A DNA stretch of 64,000 nucleotides from Larkinella bovis (GCF_042655385.1 NZ_JBHSMA010000001.1:1116001-1180000), one strand, 5' to 3'; counted from the first letter of the stretch, positions 41,676-50,831 are shown. Notes: generated from the sequence alone by a model not told the origin. Made by a program: numbers and translations.

Positions 41676-43136
41676 ATGACCCGAGCTCTTTTCACCAGTT
41701 TTTGCCTTCTGTTGTCTGGTATAGGGCTGGCCCAACCGGTTTGCCTGACACCGGCTGAACATAAAGCCCTAAGCCGGAAACTGGATCAGGAGTACATTCC
41801 GGTGCGGTCGGTTCTTGATCCCGGTTTCCAAAACCGCCCGCCCGGCTACCGGGAAGAAAATGAAATGACTCCGGGTGAAAAGAAGTTTTTTGAGCTGAAC
41901 GCGCAGTTTGGGACGGATCTCAATCAAATGCTCCGCAAGGCCAATCTGCTGCAGGATACGACCTGCTTGCTGATGGTAAGTCTGTACGCCCGCCCGGACG
42001 GGTCGGTCCAGCGGGTGTTTTTCGAATTCGGCCGCAATTTCATGCAAAAAAATGACAGCCTGGCCGTCATGCGGTTAACCGAAAAGCTGCGTCCGGTTTT
42101 GTGTGCGTGGTTTTCCACGTATCATTTTCCGGTAACGGGTGATAAACCGTACCGGTTTTCGACTTCCCTGCCCATTGGCAAACTCCCTTCCCGGCGGAAG
42201 CTTCGGAAAGGCCCGGGCATTCTGGTCACGCTGGAAGACGCCGAAAAAACCACTCGGCCTGATACCGTGAAAAACCTGGTTTTCAATACCCTGGAGCTAA
42301 CGGAAGTGCCGGAGGTCATTTACCGGTTTCCCAACCTGGAAATTCTGGATTTGAGTGCGAACGCGCTCACGGCCATTCCCGAAAAAGTGTTTACGATCCC
42401 GACCCTGAAACAGTTGAACGTATCGTTTAACCCCCTGGGCAACGAGGGGCTGCACGTCGCGCGCAACCGGCATTTGAAACTGCTGAATCTTCAGTCGACC
42501 AAAATCACGGACCTTCCGAAAGGGGTTTCGAAAAACCGGCGACTGGAAAGCCTTTGGCTGGGCCTCAACAATTTTTCGGACGGACTCAGCACCCGCCCGC
42601 TGCGTCGGTTGCGTCGCCTGAAAGACCTGAATCTCTACCGCGCCAGGCTGAATACCCTTCCGGTCGGTATTCGTCGTCTGAAACGGCTGGAAATACTGGA
42701 TCTGTATTACAATAACCTGACCGAATTGCCCGAGCCACTTTGCCGCCTGCCCCGCTTGCAGCAACTGGCCGTTTCGAATAACAAACTGAATACCCTGCCG
42801 AAAAATCTGGGCCGCCTGCGGAAACTTCAGGTGTTATATACCCATCATAACCTGCTGACAAGTTTACCCGCCAGTCTATCAAAATTGTACTATCTGCGGA
42901 TTCTGGATATCAGTCATAACGGTTTTTTTGCCGTCCCCGACCCTATTCTGACTCTTCCGTACCTGGAAGAACTGGAACTGAGCCATAACCGCCTGACCGA
43001 CTTGCCCGCCACGCTGACGCACCTCAAGACCCTCAAAAAACTGTACGTTCGGGGCAATCCGGTCAGCGAATCCAAAACCGTCTCCTCGGTTCTGATCAAC
43101 CAACTGGAAGAAAACAAAACGGAGGTATTTTATTGA
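41676..43136 (+). CDS. Exported leucine-rich repeat protein
   Basis: 486 residues with a signal peptide (MTRALFTSFCLLLSGIGLAQ). Residues 20-190 are an unrecognised N-terminal domain. From about 195 to 475 there are roughly twelve 22-24-residue leucine-rich repeats of the bacterial/plant type, L-x-x-L-x-L-x-x-N-x-L-x-x-L/I-P: for example NLEILDLSANALTAIPEKV, RLEILDLYYNNLTELPEPL and YLRILDISHNGFFAVPDPI. No catalytic domain or sorting signal is visible. It likely acts in the periplasm or at the surface through protein binding; partners are unknown. It is divergent from the blaI operon, and op3 lies 114 bp upstream of its start. Confidence 0.88.
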   Translation: MTRALFTSFCLLLSGIGLAQPVCLTPAEHKALSRKLDQEYIPVRSVLDPGFQNRPPGYREENEMTPGEKKFFELNAQFGTDLNQMLRKANLLQDTTCLLMVSLYARPDGSVQRVFFEFGRNFMQKNDSLAVMRLTEKLRPVLCAWFSTYHFPVTGDKPYRFSTSLPIGKLPSRRKLRKGPGILVTLEDAEKTTRPDTVKNLVFNTLELTEVPEVIYRFPNLEILDLSANALTAIPEKVFTIPTLKQLNVSFNPLGNEGLHVARNRHLKLLNLQSTKITDLPKGVSKNRRLESLWLGLNNFSDGLSTRPLRRLRRLKDLNLYRARLNTLPVGIRRLKRLEILDLYYNNLTELPEPLCRLPRLQQLAVSNNKLNTLPKNLGRLRKLQVLYTHHNLLTSLPASLSKLYYLRILDISHNGFFAVPDPILTLPYLEELELSHNRLTDLPATLTHLKTLKKLYVRGNPVSESKTVSSVLINQLEENKTEVFY

Positions 43137-43138
43137 CG

Positions 43139-43162
43139 GAGGAAGACCGGTACCGCTTCCTC
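43139..43162. terminator. Hairpin between convergent LRR and thioesterase genes
   Basis: GAGGAAG (43139-43145) pairs with CTTCCTC (43156-43162), with an inner CGG/CCG pairing and a 2-nt bulge. It lies between genes ending at 43136 (+) and 43170 (-). There is no clear T-run, so it is a weak terminator at best. Confidence 0.4.
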
Positions 43163-43169
43163 TCCTGCT

Positions 43170-43709
43170 TCAATCATTGACGCCTTCGCTGTCTGCCTGC
43201 AACAGCTCATCTTTGATTTGCTTGATTCGTTCGTTGAAGTTCAGGTTGTGAAAATCAATATCTTTCATGCTGATGGCTTCGAGAAAGGCCATCACGTCCG
43301 GCCCGTGCGTGCTCCGTTTTCCGGTCAGCACACTGACGTATTTTGACGTCATCCACAAGACATTTTTCAGCTGTTTGCCCGAATCGTCGGTCATAAAATA
43401 CTCCGTCACCATCGTGTCCTCGTTGTAGTAAATAATCCGGGAAACAATCCGAACCCATTCACTAACCATGGCGGGCCGGATGTAGGCAATCTGGTGCTGA
43501 TAAACGACCCAACTCGTCTTGTATTCGCGAAACAACTGAAGCGGGCTGAAGTTATATTGCGTGGCAACCTGATCTTCGCGCGCATTGAAGTAGTAATCCA
43601 GGTATTTGGCATTGTTAAGGTGCTGAAGGGGGTCGCAGTCCTGAAAACGAACAATCGTGCGCGATTCCGTTTCGTGTGGATAGGTTTTTGCCGGATCAAG
43701 TTTTATCAT
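43170..43709 (-). CDS. Hotdog-fold acyl-CoA/acyl-ACP thioesterase
   Basis: 179 residues with no signal. The motif RFQDCDPLQHLNNAKYLDYYFNARED is the 4-hydroxybenzoyl-CoA thioesterase-type hotdog signature: Asp then HLNNxxYL on the long helix. Then YQHQIAYIRPAMVSEWVRI and VTEYFMTD form the sheet. Family members hydrolyse acyl-CoA or acyl-ACP thioesters in the cytoplasm; chain-length preference is not predictable here. It stands alone, divergent from the DUF2147 gene. Confidence 0.88.
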   Translation of the reverse strand: MIKLDPAKTYPHETESRTIVRFQDCDPLQHLNNAKYLDYYFNAREDQVATQYNFSPLQLFREYKTSWVVYQHQIAYIRPAMVSEWVRIVSRIIYYNEDTMVTEYFMTDDSGKQLKNVLWMTSKYVSVLTGKRSTHGPDVMAFLEAISMKDIDFHNLNFNERIKQIKDELLQADSEGVND

Positions 43710-43775
43710 ATGGTTCGTATTTTTACGTTTAATACCGTAGGCTATTTGTGAGTTCCATCAACATCGTAAAAACTA

Positions 43776-44225
43776 ATGAAATCGTTTCCACTGCTCATTG
43801 TCTTTTTGTTCATTGCCAGCACACTACCTGCTTTTACTCCTGCCACAAATCCCGACGCCGTGCTGGGCACCTGGCTGAACGGAACCAAACGCGGTCACAT
43901 CCAAATCTACAAAAAGGGAGATCAGTATTTCGGAAAACTGGTCTGGCTGAAAGAACCCAATGACCCGGTTACCGGAAAACCGCGCACTGATGTTAAGAAT
44001 AGCCAGAGCAGTCTCCGCACAAGGCCCCTGGTCGGGCTGGATGTCATGCAGGGCTTTATCTACGATGGGGGCAAAGTCTGGGCCGACGGCAATATTTACA
44101 ACCCCGAAGACGGCAAGGAATACAGCTGCAAACTGACGCTGAAAGACCCGAATACCCTCGATGTGCGGGGCTATATTGGCATTTCGCTTATCGGTAAATC
44201 ACAGATCTGGACCCGCATCAATTGA
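43776..44225 (+). CDS. DUF2147 periplasmic protein
   Basis: 149 residues. A signal peptide (MKSFPLLIVFLFIASTLPAF) precedes a DUF2147 domain: VLGTWLNGTKRGHIQIYKKGDQYFGKLVWL, then RPLVGLDVMQGFIYDGGKVWADGNIYNPEDGKEYSCKL and RGYIGISLIGKSQIWTR. This is a lipocalin-like beta barrel found across Gram-negative bacteria. It is generally thought to act in the periplasm, but no reaction is known. Confidence 0.9.
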   Translation: MKSFPLLIVFLFIASTLPAFTPATNPDAVLGTWLNGTKRGHIQIYKKGDQYFGKLVWLKEPNDPVTGKPRTDVKNSQSSLRTRPLVGLDVMQGFIYDGGKVWADGNIYNPEDGKEYSCKLTLKDPNTLDVRGYIGISLIGKSQIWTRIN

Positions 44226-44348
44226 CGAGGTTTTTCAGCAAATGGGCGTTTCGTCCGGCTTCGTTTTCAAACAATTTGGGAGGTAGTGGGTTTTAGTAGT
44301 GCGATTCTTCGCAATAGACTAAGTATTCACACTAAACGATTTTCAGTC

Positions 44349-44534
44349 ATGAATGAGACAACCCTGAAAGGTAACTGGAACGAATTGAAAGGTAAAATCA
44401 AACAAGCCTACGGCGACCTGACCGACGATGATCTAACGTACGCCGAAGGCCAGGAAGATGAAATGTGGGGACGCATCCAGCAAAAAACCGGCAAGACCAA
44501 AGATGAAATCAATAAGGCCATTGCCGATTTGTAA
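44349..44534 (+). CDS. CsbD-family stress protein
   Basis: The frame opens at 44286, but the ATG at 44349 gives the exact family start MNETTLKGNWNELKGKIKQ and 61 residues. The pattern GNWNELKGKIKQAYGDLTDDDL, EGQEDEMWGRIQQKTGKT, EINKAI is that of CsbD, a small, soluble, helical protein controlled by general stress regulons in many bacteria. Its molecular action is unknown. A strong terminator follows 33 bp after the stop. Confidence 0.92.
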   Translation: MNETTLKGNWNELKGKIKQAYGDLTDDDLTYAEGQEDEMWGRIQQKTGKTKDEINKAIADL

Positions 44535-44566
44535 ATTATACGTCAATTGATCGAACGCTCAGTAGT

Positions 44567-44602
44567 ACCGCCCGAAGCTTTGCGCTTCGGGCGGTTTTTT
44601 TA
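44567..44602 (+). terminator. Intrinsic terminator after the csbD-like gene
   Basis: A 10-bp GC-rich stem (CCGCCCGAAG at 44568-44577 with 44585-44594), a 7-nt loop and a run of eight T. Confidence 0.92.
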
Positions 44603-44624
44603 TGCCCCCCGGTTTTAAGGACGC

Positions 44625-44825
44625 ATGAAGCCTTTTTCAGACAACGACAGTCGTATTTTCAGCCTCGCATCGGGCGGTTTTCAGTTTGACAACATTTTTC
44701 TTCAACACGATCCGCTCCACTCCGCCCAGAAAAACTTCTTTACTAAACTCCCCGAACTATTTGTCTGGCAAAGTAACGCGCTGACACTCCGCCAGTTGAT
44801 CAAATACATTTCCCAGCCCTGGTAA
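44625..44825 (+). CDS. Small hypothetical protein (66 aa)
   Basis: ATG-started ORF of 66 codons directly after the csbD terminator. The composition is plausible for a soluble protein (aromatic-rich, LPELFVWQSNALTLRQLIKYISQPW at the end), but I recognise no family, signal or motif. No competing ORF or other feature occupies the stretch. It may be spurious. Confidence 0.35.
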   Translation: MKPFSDNDSRIFSLASGGFQFDNIFLQHDPLHSAQKNFFTKLPELFVWQSNALTLRQLIKYISQPW

Positions 44826-44967
44826 TTTTGGCAAACTATTTTGCCCGGAAGCTAAATTGGGCTGTTACTTTTTCCAGCCTGTTTCATCTAAATGAAACAG
44901 GAAGCCCGTCATCAACGCGATCTTCTGTTCAGCAACTCAACTTATGTGTCTAAACTCATCCCTGTGA

Positions 44968-45354
44968 ATGTGTAATCACCAAAGTCCTGATCCTATTTCC
45001 CTTTTTAGCCAACTGTTGCCGGAATGGGGTCAAGCTGCTGACCAACTTTATCAGAATTATCATTTCATCCACCAGGTCATAAGCCAGGCCAATCGCCGAG
45101 TCGTTTCCGACGCGGCTCTGCAGGAACTCCTTCAGCTGCGAACCACCTTGGTTCGCACCATTGTTGAGTTAATCCAGAATTTACCCCCGGCCTCGCATCG
45201 CATCTCCAACGAAAATGGGGAATCGATCAACCGTTTTAATGCCCATACCGATACCTTGAAAATCATCAATCGGCAAACCGAAGAAACCCTGGCGACCTTG
45301 TTCCAAATGTATCCAACGCTGAAAGCCTGGGTCGAATCCGTCGATTTTGATTAA
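44968..45354 (+). CDS. Hypothetical helical protein (128 aa)
   Basis: 128 residues from ATG 44968. The chain appears almost wholly alpha-helical (LFSQLLPEWGQAADQLYQ, LQELLQLRTTLVRTIVELIQ, RQTEETLATLFQMYPTLKAW), soluble and free of a signal peptide. I do not recognise a family. The next small ORF begins 45 bp downstream on the same strand, so they may be cotranscribed. Codon use looks like that of the neighbours, which supports a real gene. Confidence 0.55.
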   Translation: MCNHQSPDPISLFSQLLPEWGQAADQLYQNYHFIHQVISQANRRVVSDAALQELLQLRTTLVRTIVELIQNLPPASHRISNENGESINRFNAHTDTLKIINRQTEETLATLFQMYPTLKAWVESVDFD

Positions 45355-45399
45355 GGGGTCTACCGTTTTTCTCTGTCCATTTACCTCTGGAATCTCACC

Positions 45400-45585
45400 A
45401 TGAACGACACGATTTACGTCAAAGAACTGATCCGGCGGTTAGCCGCCACAAACGATCCTTCCCTTTTCGACACGCTGTTTACCATGTACATTTACCGGTA
45501 CCGGCAGGTATTCGAAAACACGCTCACCTTCACCCTGATCGAAAAAGTCCCGCCCACGCTTTCGGGCCCTGTTCATCCCAACTGA
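45400..45585 (+). CDS. Small hypothetical protein (61 aa)
   Basis: 61 codons starting MNDTIYVKELIRRLAATNDP and containing a Tyr/Arg-rich stretch (YIYRYRQVFENTLTF). No family is recognised. It follows the 128-residue unknown at 45 bp and could form a pair with it. It is short enough that chance cannot be excluded. Confidence 0.4.
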   Translation: MNDTIYVKELIRRLAATNDPSLFDTLFTMYIYRYRQVFENTLTFTLIEKVPPTLSGPVHPN

Positions 45586-45719
45586 CAAACCGTCTTCCGG
45601 GAACCGCAATCTATCTATTATTAAAATTCATCACGACCATTAAAAAAATTTAAGGCTCACCGCTGGAAATATTTCTATTTCTTTGCTGTTGAAAGAGGAA
45701 ACAGAGAAGCGTAAGCGTG

Positions 45720-46634
45720 ATGAATCCGGTCATTAGTAAAAAAGTGCAGTCGCCCCGTTTGACGCTCTGGCTAGCGTTGACGTCAGTGTATATTTTGTGG
45801 GGGTCTACGTACCTCTTTATTCATTTTATGACCGAAAAGATGCCGCCCCTTTACATGGCCTCTTTACGACTTAGTACCGCCGGCCTGATTTTGTACCTGT
45901 ACGCCCGCTTTACGGGGACGCCCATACCCCGCCGGAAGCAATGGGCCTCGGCGGGTCTTATCGGAATACTCCTGCTCACCATTGCCAATGGATCGATGTC
46001 CGTTGCGCTCCAGTATGTTCCTACCAGCATTGCGGCTTTGCTGGCCGCGACGGTTCCCCTGTTTATCATCCTGTTCAACTGGGTCAGCTTTGGGCGGATC
46101 CGTCCTTCTAAACTGGCCCTGACAGGGCTGGCCATCGGACTGGTCGGGGTTTCGCTCCTCATGCAACCAACGGGAACGGTTTTTCCGGCGAAGGGTAATG
46201 TCTGGGTGGGGATCACACTCATCATGGTGGCAAACGTTTCCTGGGCAATCGGCACCCTGCTTTCCGGCAAATTATCGCTGCCTTCCCAGTTGATTTCCAG
46301 TGCCATCCAGATGCTGGTAGGCGGTTTGGTGCTACTGCTGTTCAGCATGGTCACGGAAAACGTCACCCTGACCAGCATTGGCGAAGCGCCCGTTAAAGCC
46401 CTCGGTGCGCTGGCCTATCTCATTGTTTTTGGCTCAATTATCGGTTTTTCGTCCTTCGCTTGGCTGGCCCGCAACGCTCCTCCGCAACTGGTGTCCACCT
46501 ACGCGTATGTGAACCCCGTCGTTGCGATGCTCCTGGGCTGGGCCTTTGCGGATGAAGCCCTGACGGTTTCCTCCATTCTGGCCGCCCTCGTCATTCTATC
46601 GGGAGTCGTCCTGATTTCGCTGGGCAAGAAATAA
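45720..46634 (+). CDS. EamA/DMT-family exporter (YedA-like)
   Basis: A GTG at 45717 is in frame immediately before the ATG at 45720, which I prefer; 304 residues. Ten hydrophobic segments in two EamA repeats are visible. Repeat 1 starts ALTSVYILWGSTYLFIHF and ends near LVGVSLLM; repeat 2 starts VGITLIMVANVSWAIGTLLSG and contains STYAYVNPVVAMLLGWAFADE. These are drug/metabolite transporters of the inner membrane, mostly exporting amino acids or small metabolites. The substrate is not predictable. The gene is convergent with the SDR gene, 5 bp apart. Confidence 0.9.
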   Translation: MNPVISKKVQSPRLTLWLALTSVYILWGSTYLFIHFMTEKMPPLYMASLRLSTAGLILYLYARFTGTPIPRRKQWASAGLIGILLLTIANGSMSVALQYVPTSIAALLAATVPLFIILFNWVSFGRIRPSKLALTGLAIGLVGVSLLMQPTGTVFPAKGNVWVGITLIMVANVSWAIGTLLSGKLSLPSQLISSAIQMLVGGLVLLLFSMVTENVTLTSIGEAPVKALGALAYLIVFGSIIGFSSFAWLARNAPPQLVSTYAYVNPVVAMLLGWAFADEALTVSSILAALVILSGVVLISLGKK

Positions 46635-46639
46635 TCCGA

Positions 46640-47407
46640 CTAATTTTCGCCGACCGGCGGAGGGCTCACGGAGGTCCAGCCACCATCCACCACCAGGCTT
46701 TGGCCCGTAATATGGCGGGACTGGGGCGCCACCAGAAACAGGGCTGCGTTGGCGATATCATCGACCGTAGCCGGGCGGCCCATGGGCGTAATCCGCGACC
46801 AGATGGGCACATACGTCGGATCATCCAGCGTCCGTTCGGTCTGCGTTGCCCCCGGGGCCACCGCGTTGATGTTGATTCCGTAGGGTGAAAGTTCCAGCAC
46901 GAGGTTCCGGGCCAACATCTCGAGCGCGGCTTTGGTCATGCTATAGGCGGCCAACCCGGGATGGGCCTGATGCCCCACGACCGACGACATCAGCAGGATG
47001 CTGCCGCCCTGGTTTTGGGCTTTCATCTGGCGGGCTGCGAGCTGGGTCAGAAAAAAGCTCCCCCGGAGATTCAAATCAACCACCTTCTGAAAAGCCGCTG
47101 GCTGGTACTCCAGAAAGTCCCCGAAAATGGTAATACCCGCGTTTGCAACCACGATGGAGAGGTTGCCGAATGCAGCGACGGCCGTATCGACCATCTGCTG
47201 AATAAACGACACGTCCGACGCATCGCCCGGGTAAGCCAGACAGCGCCCACCCTCCTGCTGAATGGCAGCAGCAGCTTGCTGGGCAACGGTTGGATCGAGA
47301 TCATTCAGTAAAACAGAAGCGCCCTGGCGGGCCAGATCACGGGCAATGGCAAAACCGATACCAATGCCTGCGCCAGTAACAATTGCGGTCTGGGTTTGAA
47401 AATTCAT
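46640..47407 (-). CDS. Short-chain dehydrogenase (FabG/glucose-dehydrogenase-like)
   Basis: The frame opens at 47461, but the ATG at 47407 (MNFQTQTAIVTGAGIGIGFAIA) puts the TGxxxGxG motif at the normal position; 255 residues. NAGIT, catalytic Ser in LLMSSVVGHQ, YSMTKAALE (YxxxK) and the C-terminal ITGQSLVVDGGWT of classical SDRs are all present. Substrate is unknown; similar enzymes reduce ketones of sugars or acyl groups. A promoter fits just upstream. Confidence 0.9.
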   Translation of the reverse strand: MNFQTQTAIVTGAGIGIGFAIARDLARQGASVLLNDLDPTVAQQAAAAIQQEGGRCLAYPGDASDVSFIQQMVDTAVAAFGNLSIVVANAGITIFGDFLEYQPAAFQKVVDLNLRGSFFLTQLAARQMKAQNQGGSILLMSSVVGHQAHPGLAAYSMTKAALEMLARNLVLELSPYGININAVAPGATQTERTLDDPTYVPIWSRITPMGRPATVDDIANAALFLVAPQSRHITGQSLVVDGGWTSVSPPPVGEN

Positions 47408-47720
47408 GACAAGATTGCTGGGGCAAAAGGTCGATGCAAAGATGGCCCAAAATTCATACAAATGACAACGGATTGGCCAAATCCGGAACGATTTCGGTGA
47501 TTCAAGGGCCAGGAGGGCGAAAAGCCGAATCGAACAGCAGGAGTAAGCGATGGTCAGGAATCACACTGGAAAGACTTTCCGTTTACGCCCCTTGCGATCC
47601 TTGCACCTCCCGGTCTTATTCAACCGCCCACGAGTTTCCATTCAGGATTGAAGCATCCTCTAAAAAGAGTACCTTCGTAGAAAAATTTGAACTTTCGGGA
47701 GCCTCCGGCGGCTTTTGTGC
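47408..47720. other. Divergent intergenic region upstream of SDR and first LytS-type kinase
   Basis: 313 bp without a supported gene. It holds a candidate - strand promoter (47437-47468). I found no clear promoter for the kinase gene and no repeat or RNA gene. The ORFs in it have no recognisable protein character. Confidence 0.5.
47437..47468 (-). promoter_or_regulatory. Candidate promoter of the SDR gene
   Basis: On the - strand TTG (47468-47466), 21 nt, then CATCTTTG (47444-47437), one base from the Bacteroidota -7 consensus. It ends 30 bp before the ATG. Confidence 0.45.
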
Positions 47721-48779
47721 ATGATTCAACCCTTTTACCGACGAATTGCGACTTTTTTTTCCCGCTGGGAGCTTGCGTATCATTTGCTGATGATGCCGGT
47801 TTTATTCCCGATCGGGAATTATTACTTCATTGGGGAACCCTACTTTCGCGACTGGGCGCTGTTTGCACTTGGCACATCGGTTATTTTTTTCCTGTACTGG
47901 TTCTCGGTCATCACCCTCACCCTAGCCGTTCGCTGGGTTATCCGCCGGTTTCCGGATGCCGAACAGGCCACCGTGCGAACGCTGGTGATGCTGACCGTGG
48001 TCGGATTATTTACCGTTGGGCTGGCGTTTTTAGACGTGTTTACGTATAGTATTTTCCCGGCAACCGGCGTCGAATTCAGCCTGGGCGCGGTCCGCCCCAT
48101 TCTGACGCTCGGGCTTATTTTCGACCTCTGCTTCTGCGTGGCGCTCAACGTTTTTTATACGTATAATCAGTGGCATATCGATCAAAAGGAAAACGAACAG
48201 CTTCGGCAGGCCGCGTTCCAGCACCAGCTCGATACGCTCAAGATGAAGATCAATCCGCATTTTCTGTTCAATAGCCTGACTTCGCTGTCGTCCCTGATCG
48301 GTGAAGACCAGAAACGGGCCGAGACGTTTGTCGATCAGCTTTCCAAGGTTTATCGGTATTTGCTGCAAGCCAATACCCGCGAGGTTGTAAGCCTGCAAAC
48401 CGAACTGGAATTTATCGCCAATTACGCCGATCTGCTGCAAACCCGCTATGGTACTAACCTCCGGATCGTTCAGGCAGCCGATGCGGTTTTTCTGGACTGC
48501 CGGTTGCCCCCCCTGACCATTCAAACCTTACTTGACAATGCCCTTAAACACAATTCGATGAGTGCCTCCCGACCCTTGACGATTGAGATTCAGACCACCC
48601 CGGAAGGCCGGCTTGTGGTTCGGAATACCCTCCAGCGCAAGCAGGTCAGAATGGATCTTTCACAGTCAAGACTTGCCAATCTACTCGATAAATACCGGCA
48701 ACTGAAGCAGGATGAAGTTCACGTTCTTGAAACCGAAACCCATTTTGAGGTTTCCCTGCCGCTTTTCCGGGTGAGCTAA
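47721..48779 (+). CDS. LytS/YehU-type histidine kinase, probable pseudokinase
   Basis: The frame begins TTG-TGC-ATG; the ATG at 47721 (MIQPFYRRI) gives 352 residues. Four membrane helices occupy about residues 15-145. The His_kinase domain has LKMKINPHFLFNSLTSLSSLI with the phospho-accepting His, and the ATPase part has the N-box LPPLTIQTLLDNALKHN. The expected glycine-rich lid (GxGLxN) is replaced by SQSRLANLLDKYRQL, so ATP binding may be impaired. No response regulator is adjacent. The second kinase gene begins 153 bp downstream and the two are clearly paralogues. It may regulate the neighbouring kinases by heterodimer formation; that is inference. Confidence 0.85.
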   Translation: MIQPFYRRIATFFSRWELAYHLLMMPVLFPIGNYYFIGEPYFRDWALFALGTSVIFFLYWFSVITLTLAVRWVIRRFPDAEQATVRTLVMLTVVGLFTVGLAFLDVFTYSIFPATGVEFSLGAVRPILTLGLIFDLCFCVALNVFYTYNQWHIDQKENEQLRQAAFQHQLDTLKMKINPHFLFNSLTSLSSLIGEDQKRAETFVDQLSKVYRYLLQANTREVVSLQTELEFIANYADLLQTRYGTNLRIVQAADAVFLDCRLPPLTIQTLLDNALKHNSMSASRPLTIEIQTTPEGRLVVRNTLQRKQVRMDLSQSRLANLLDKYRQLKQDEVHVLETETHFEVSLPLFRVS

Positions 48780-48932
48780 ACGGCCGGTTGGGTGCAGAAC
48801 GTCACCCCGTCGCAAAAGTAGCTCGTTTCAACATCAGCTTTTGGCACTTCAGCAAGAGTTTGTTGCAATTTAAACCCGAAGTCCGTGTACTTTCACTTCC
48901 TGTCCGGTAGATTCAGGAGATACAAACCGTTC

Positions 48933-50003
48933 ATGAAATCGTTTTTACTAACCTTATATTACCGTTTACCCCGGCTTCGGAAACAGAGTCAGTGGCATTT
49001 TCTGCTGCTATTTCCGTGGTTCATTCCGCTCATTTCCTACTGGATAGTCGAGGACCGGTATCTTGCGGATCCCGGCACCTTCTTTTCGGTTACCTTCCTG
49101 AACCTAGCCATCGCCAGCGTCTGTCTGCTCACGCTCGACCAGTTGACCCAACTGGTTGTGCGTCGGTATCCAAACCTCGGCCAAACCTGGCAACGGGTCT
49201 GGCGGTTATTGCTGGTCTTTGTGCTGGTCACCCCCTTTTTTATTCTCGGCGGCATCCTGCTCTATGACACCTTCCATTTGTTTGGCTATCAGCACAATCC
49301 GGAGTCGACCGGTCAGGTTTTGCTGCTTAATCTGGCGGCCAATCTGGTGTCGGTCGGAATCGATGAGAGCGTTTATTCGTTAAACCGCTGGCGCGAAAAC
49401 ACCCTTGAAAAAGAGCAATTAAAAAAAGTCAGCCTGCAAAGCCAGTACGAAAGTTTGAAAAGCCAGGTGAATCCCCACTTTTTGTTTAACAGCCTCAATT
49501 CTCTCTCCTCGCTGATTGCCGACGAACCCGATCGGGCCGAACTGTTCGTCGATGAAATGTCGAAAGTCTACCGGTATTTGCTCCAGACCAACGAAGGCGA
49601 ACTCACCACCCTGGGCACAGAAATGGCCTTTATTCAATCGTACTTCCATTTACTCAAAACCCGATACGGCACCGGCATTCAACTGGATGTGAAAATTGAT
49701 GAGCCTTTTCCCGCTTACCTTCTCCCGCCCTTAACGTTACAGATCCTGGTTGAAAATGCCGTCAAACACAATGTTATCCATGCCAGTAAACCGCTCCTTA
49801 TCGAGATAAAAACAACGCAGGTGGGCCGCCTGGTCGTCCGGAACAATTTGCAGCAAAAAAACAACCGCATGGCATCCAATCAGGTTGGCCTCACCAACAT
49901 TGTAGCCAAATATCGCCTGCTTGCCCAGACCGATCCGATTGTTACCTCCGACCGTACTTATTTTACCGTTGCACTTCCCCTCCTACCGCCCACCCCTTCG
50001 TGA
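48933..50003 (+). CDS. LytS/YehU-type membrane histidine kinase
   Basis: The frame opens at 48885, but the ATG at 48933 (MKSFLLTLYYRLPRL) resembles family starts; 356 residues. Four membrane helices (LLLFPWFIPLISYWIV, LNLAIASVCLLTL, LLLVFVLVTPFFILGGIL, LAANLVSVGIDES) are followed by LKSQVNPHFLFNSLNSLSSLI (His site), the N-box LPPLTLQILVENAVKHN, and NQVGLTNIVAKYRLL, a more normal lid than in the upstream paralogue. Such kinases phosphorylate LytTR response regulators; the only intact one here lies 3.3 kb downstream, beside the third kinase. Confidence 0.9.
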   Translation: MKSFLLTLYYRLPRLRKQSQWHFLLLFPWFIPLISYWIVEDRYLADPGTFFSVTFLNLAIASVCLLTLDQLTQLVVRRYPNLGQTWQRVWRLLLVFVLVTPFFILGGILLYDTFHLFGYQHNPESTGQVLLLNLAANLVSVGIDESVYSLNRWRENTLEKEQLKKVSLQSQYESLKSQVNPHFLFNSLNSLSSLIADEPDRAELFVDEMSKVYRYLLQTNEGELTTLGTEMAFIQSYFHLLKTRYGTGIQLDVKIDEPFPAYLLPPLTLQILVENAVKHNVIHASKPLLIEIKTTQVGRLVVRNNLQQKNNRMASNQVGLTNIVAKYRLLAQTDPIVTSDRTYFTVALPLLPPTPS

Positions 50004-50106
50004 AATCAGTTTTCTTGCCGGATTTGTCGGCGTATTGAACCGGTTTGGTGACTTTCAGGCTGGTCCTTCGTCTAATGAGAACCCTGCACCTAAACAGCCG
50101 TTCGTC

Positions 50107-50421
50107 ATGCTTTACACCGTCCTTTTCTTGCTTGCCCTACCAACCATCACGATTTTCATGATCCTGGACAGTTATCAGTGCCACCGGAAAACGGTGAAAA
50201 ATCAATTGATAAACGCGCTGTCCGAAGTTTGTATTCAACTCAAAGCCGACCCCATCCTAATAGCGACCGTAAGCCAGAGGGGCCATCGTCTGGACGACGA
50301 AGAGGTATTGCGGCAAGTGCAGGCCTACCTGGAACTTTGCTCCTTGCCGGCACGGAATCCCACTACCGGCGAATACGGGGTTTGGCCCCGCAAAAGCACC
50401 CAATGGCTGCCTCTCAATTGA
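50107..50421 (+). CDS. Small single-pass membrane protein (104 aa)
   Basis: The frame is open much earlier and overlaps the kinase gene, but the ATG at 50107 gives a sensible protein of 104 residues: MLYTVLFLLALPTITIFMIL forms one N-terminal membrane helix. A soluble, helical cytoplasmic part follows (VKNQLINALSEVCIQLKAD, DDEEVLRQVQAYLELC). I recognise no family. Its place right after a kinase gene hints at an accessory role, without direct evidence. Confidence 0.5.
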   Translation: MLYTVLFLLALPTITIFMILDSYQCHRKTVKNQLINALSEVCIQLKADPILIATVSQRGHRLDDEEVLRQVQAYLELCSLPARNPTTGEYGVWPRKSTQWLPLN

Positions 50422-50831
50422 AGACCTATGCCGGTTGCGTTGTAGTCAAGTGATTTGCCCTTAGCCATAAAAACTGGACAGTGAACAGGTAGTCAATTCG
50501 GGCCATTTTGATGCCTTAAACTATCCGAAATCGCTATAAAAAAGACCCTCGGCCACGGCCCGCAGGTTCACCGAACGGTACCATACTAAGGGAACGCTAG
50601 ACGTTTCCCGATCAGGAAAACCGGCTGATACTCCGTGTATTGGCCCGATTGGGCAGTCACCATTGAACCATTTCAGGCTTAGGCAGGTATTTCAGCCCAA
50701 CGTAGGACAAATAATTCCCCCCTCGAACCAACTGTTTCAACCGGAAAATAAGCACCCTCAGCCTTCTTTTGCTGGCAAATTGACGGGACAGCAACTTGTT
50801 TTGGACTGTTAACCATTCCAACGAGATTCGT
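50422..50831. other. 410-bp gene-free stretch
   Basis: Between the small membrane protein and the small periplasmic protein I see no convincing ORF, RNA gene or palindrome. A - strand ORF crosses it from the coding region of the next gene, but shows no protein character. It may hold the promoter of the 50832 gene; no consensus box was found. Confidence 0.45.
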
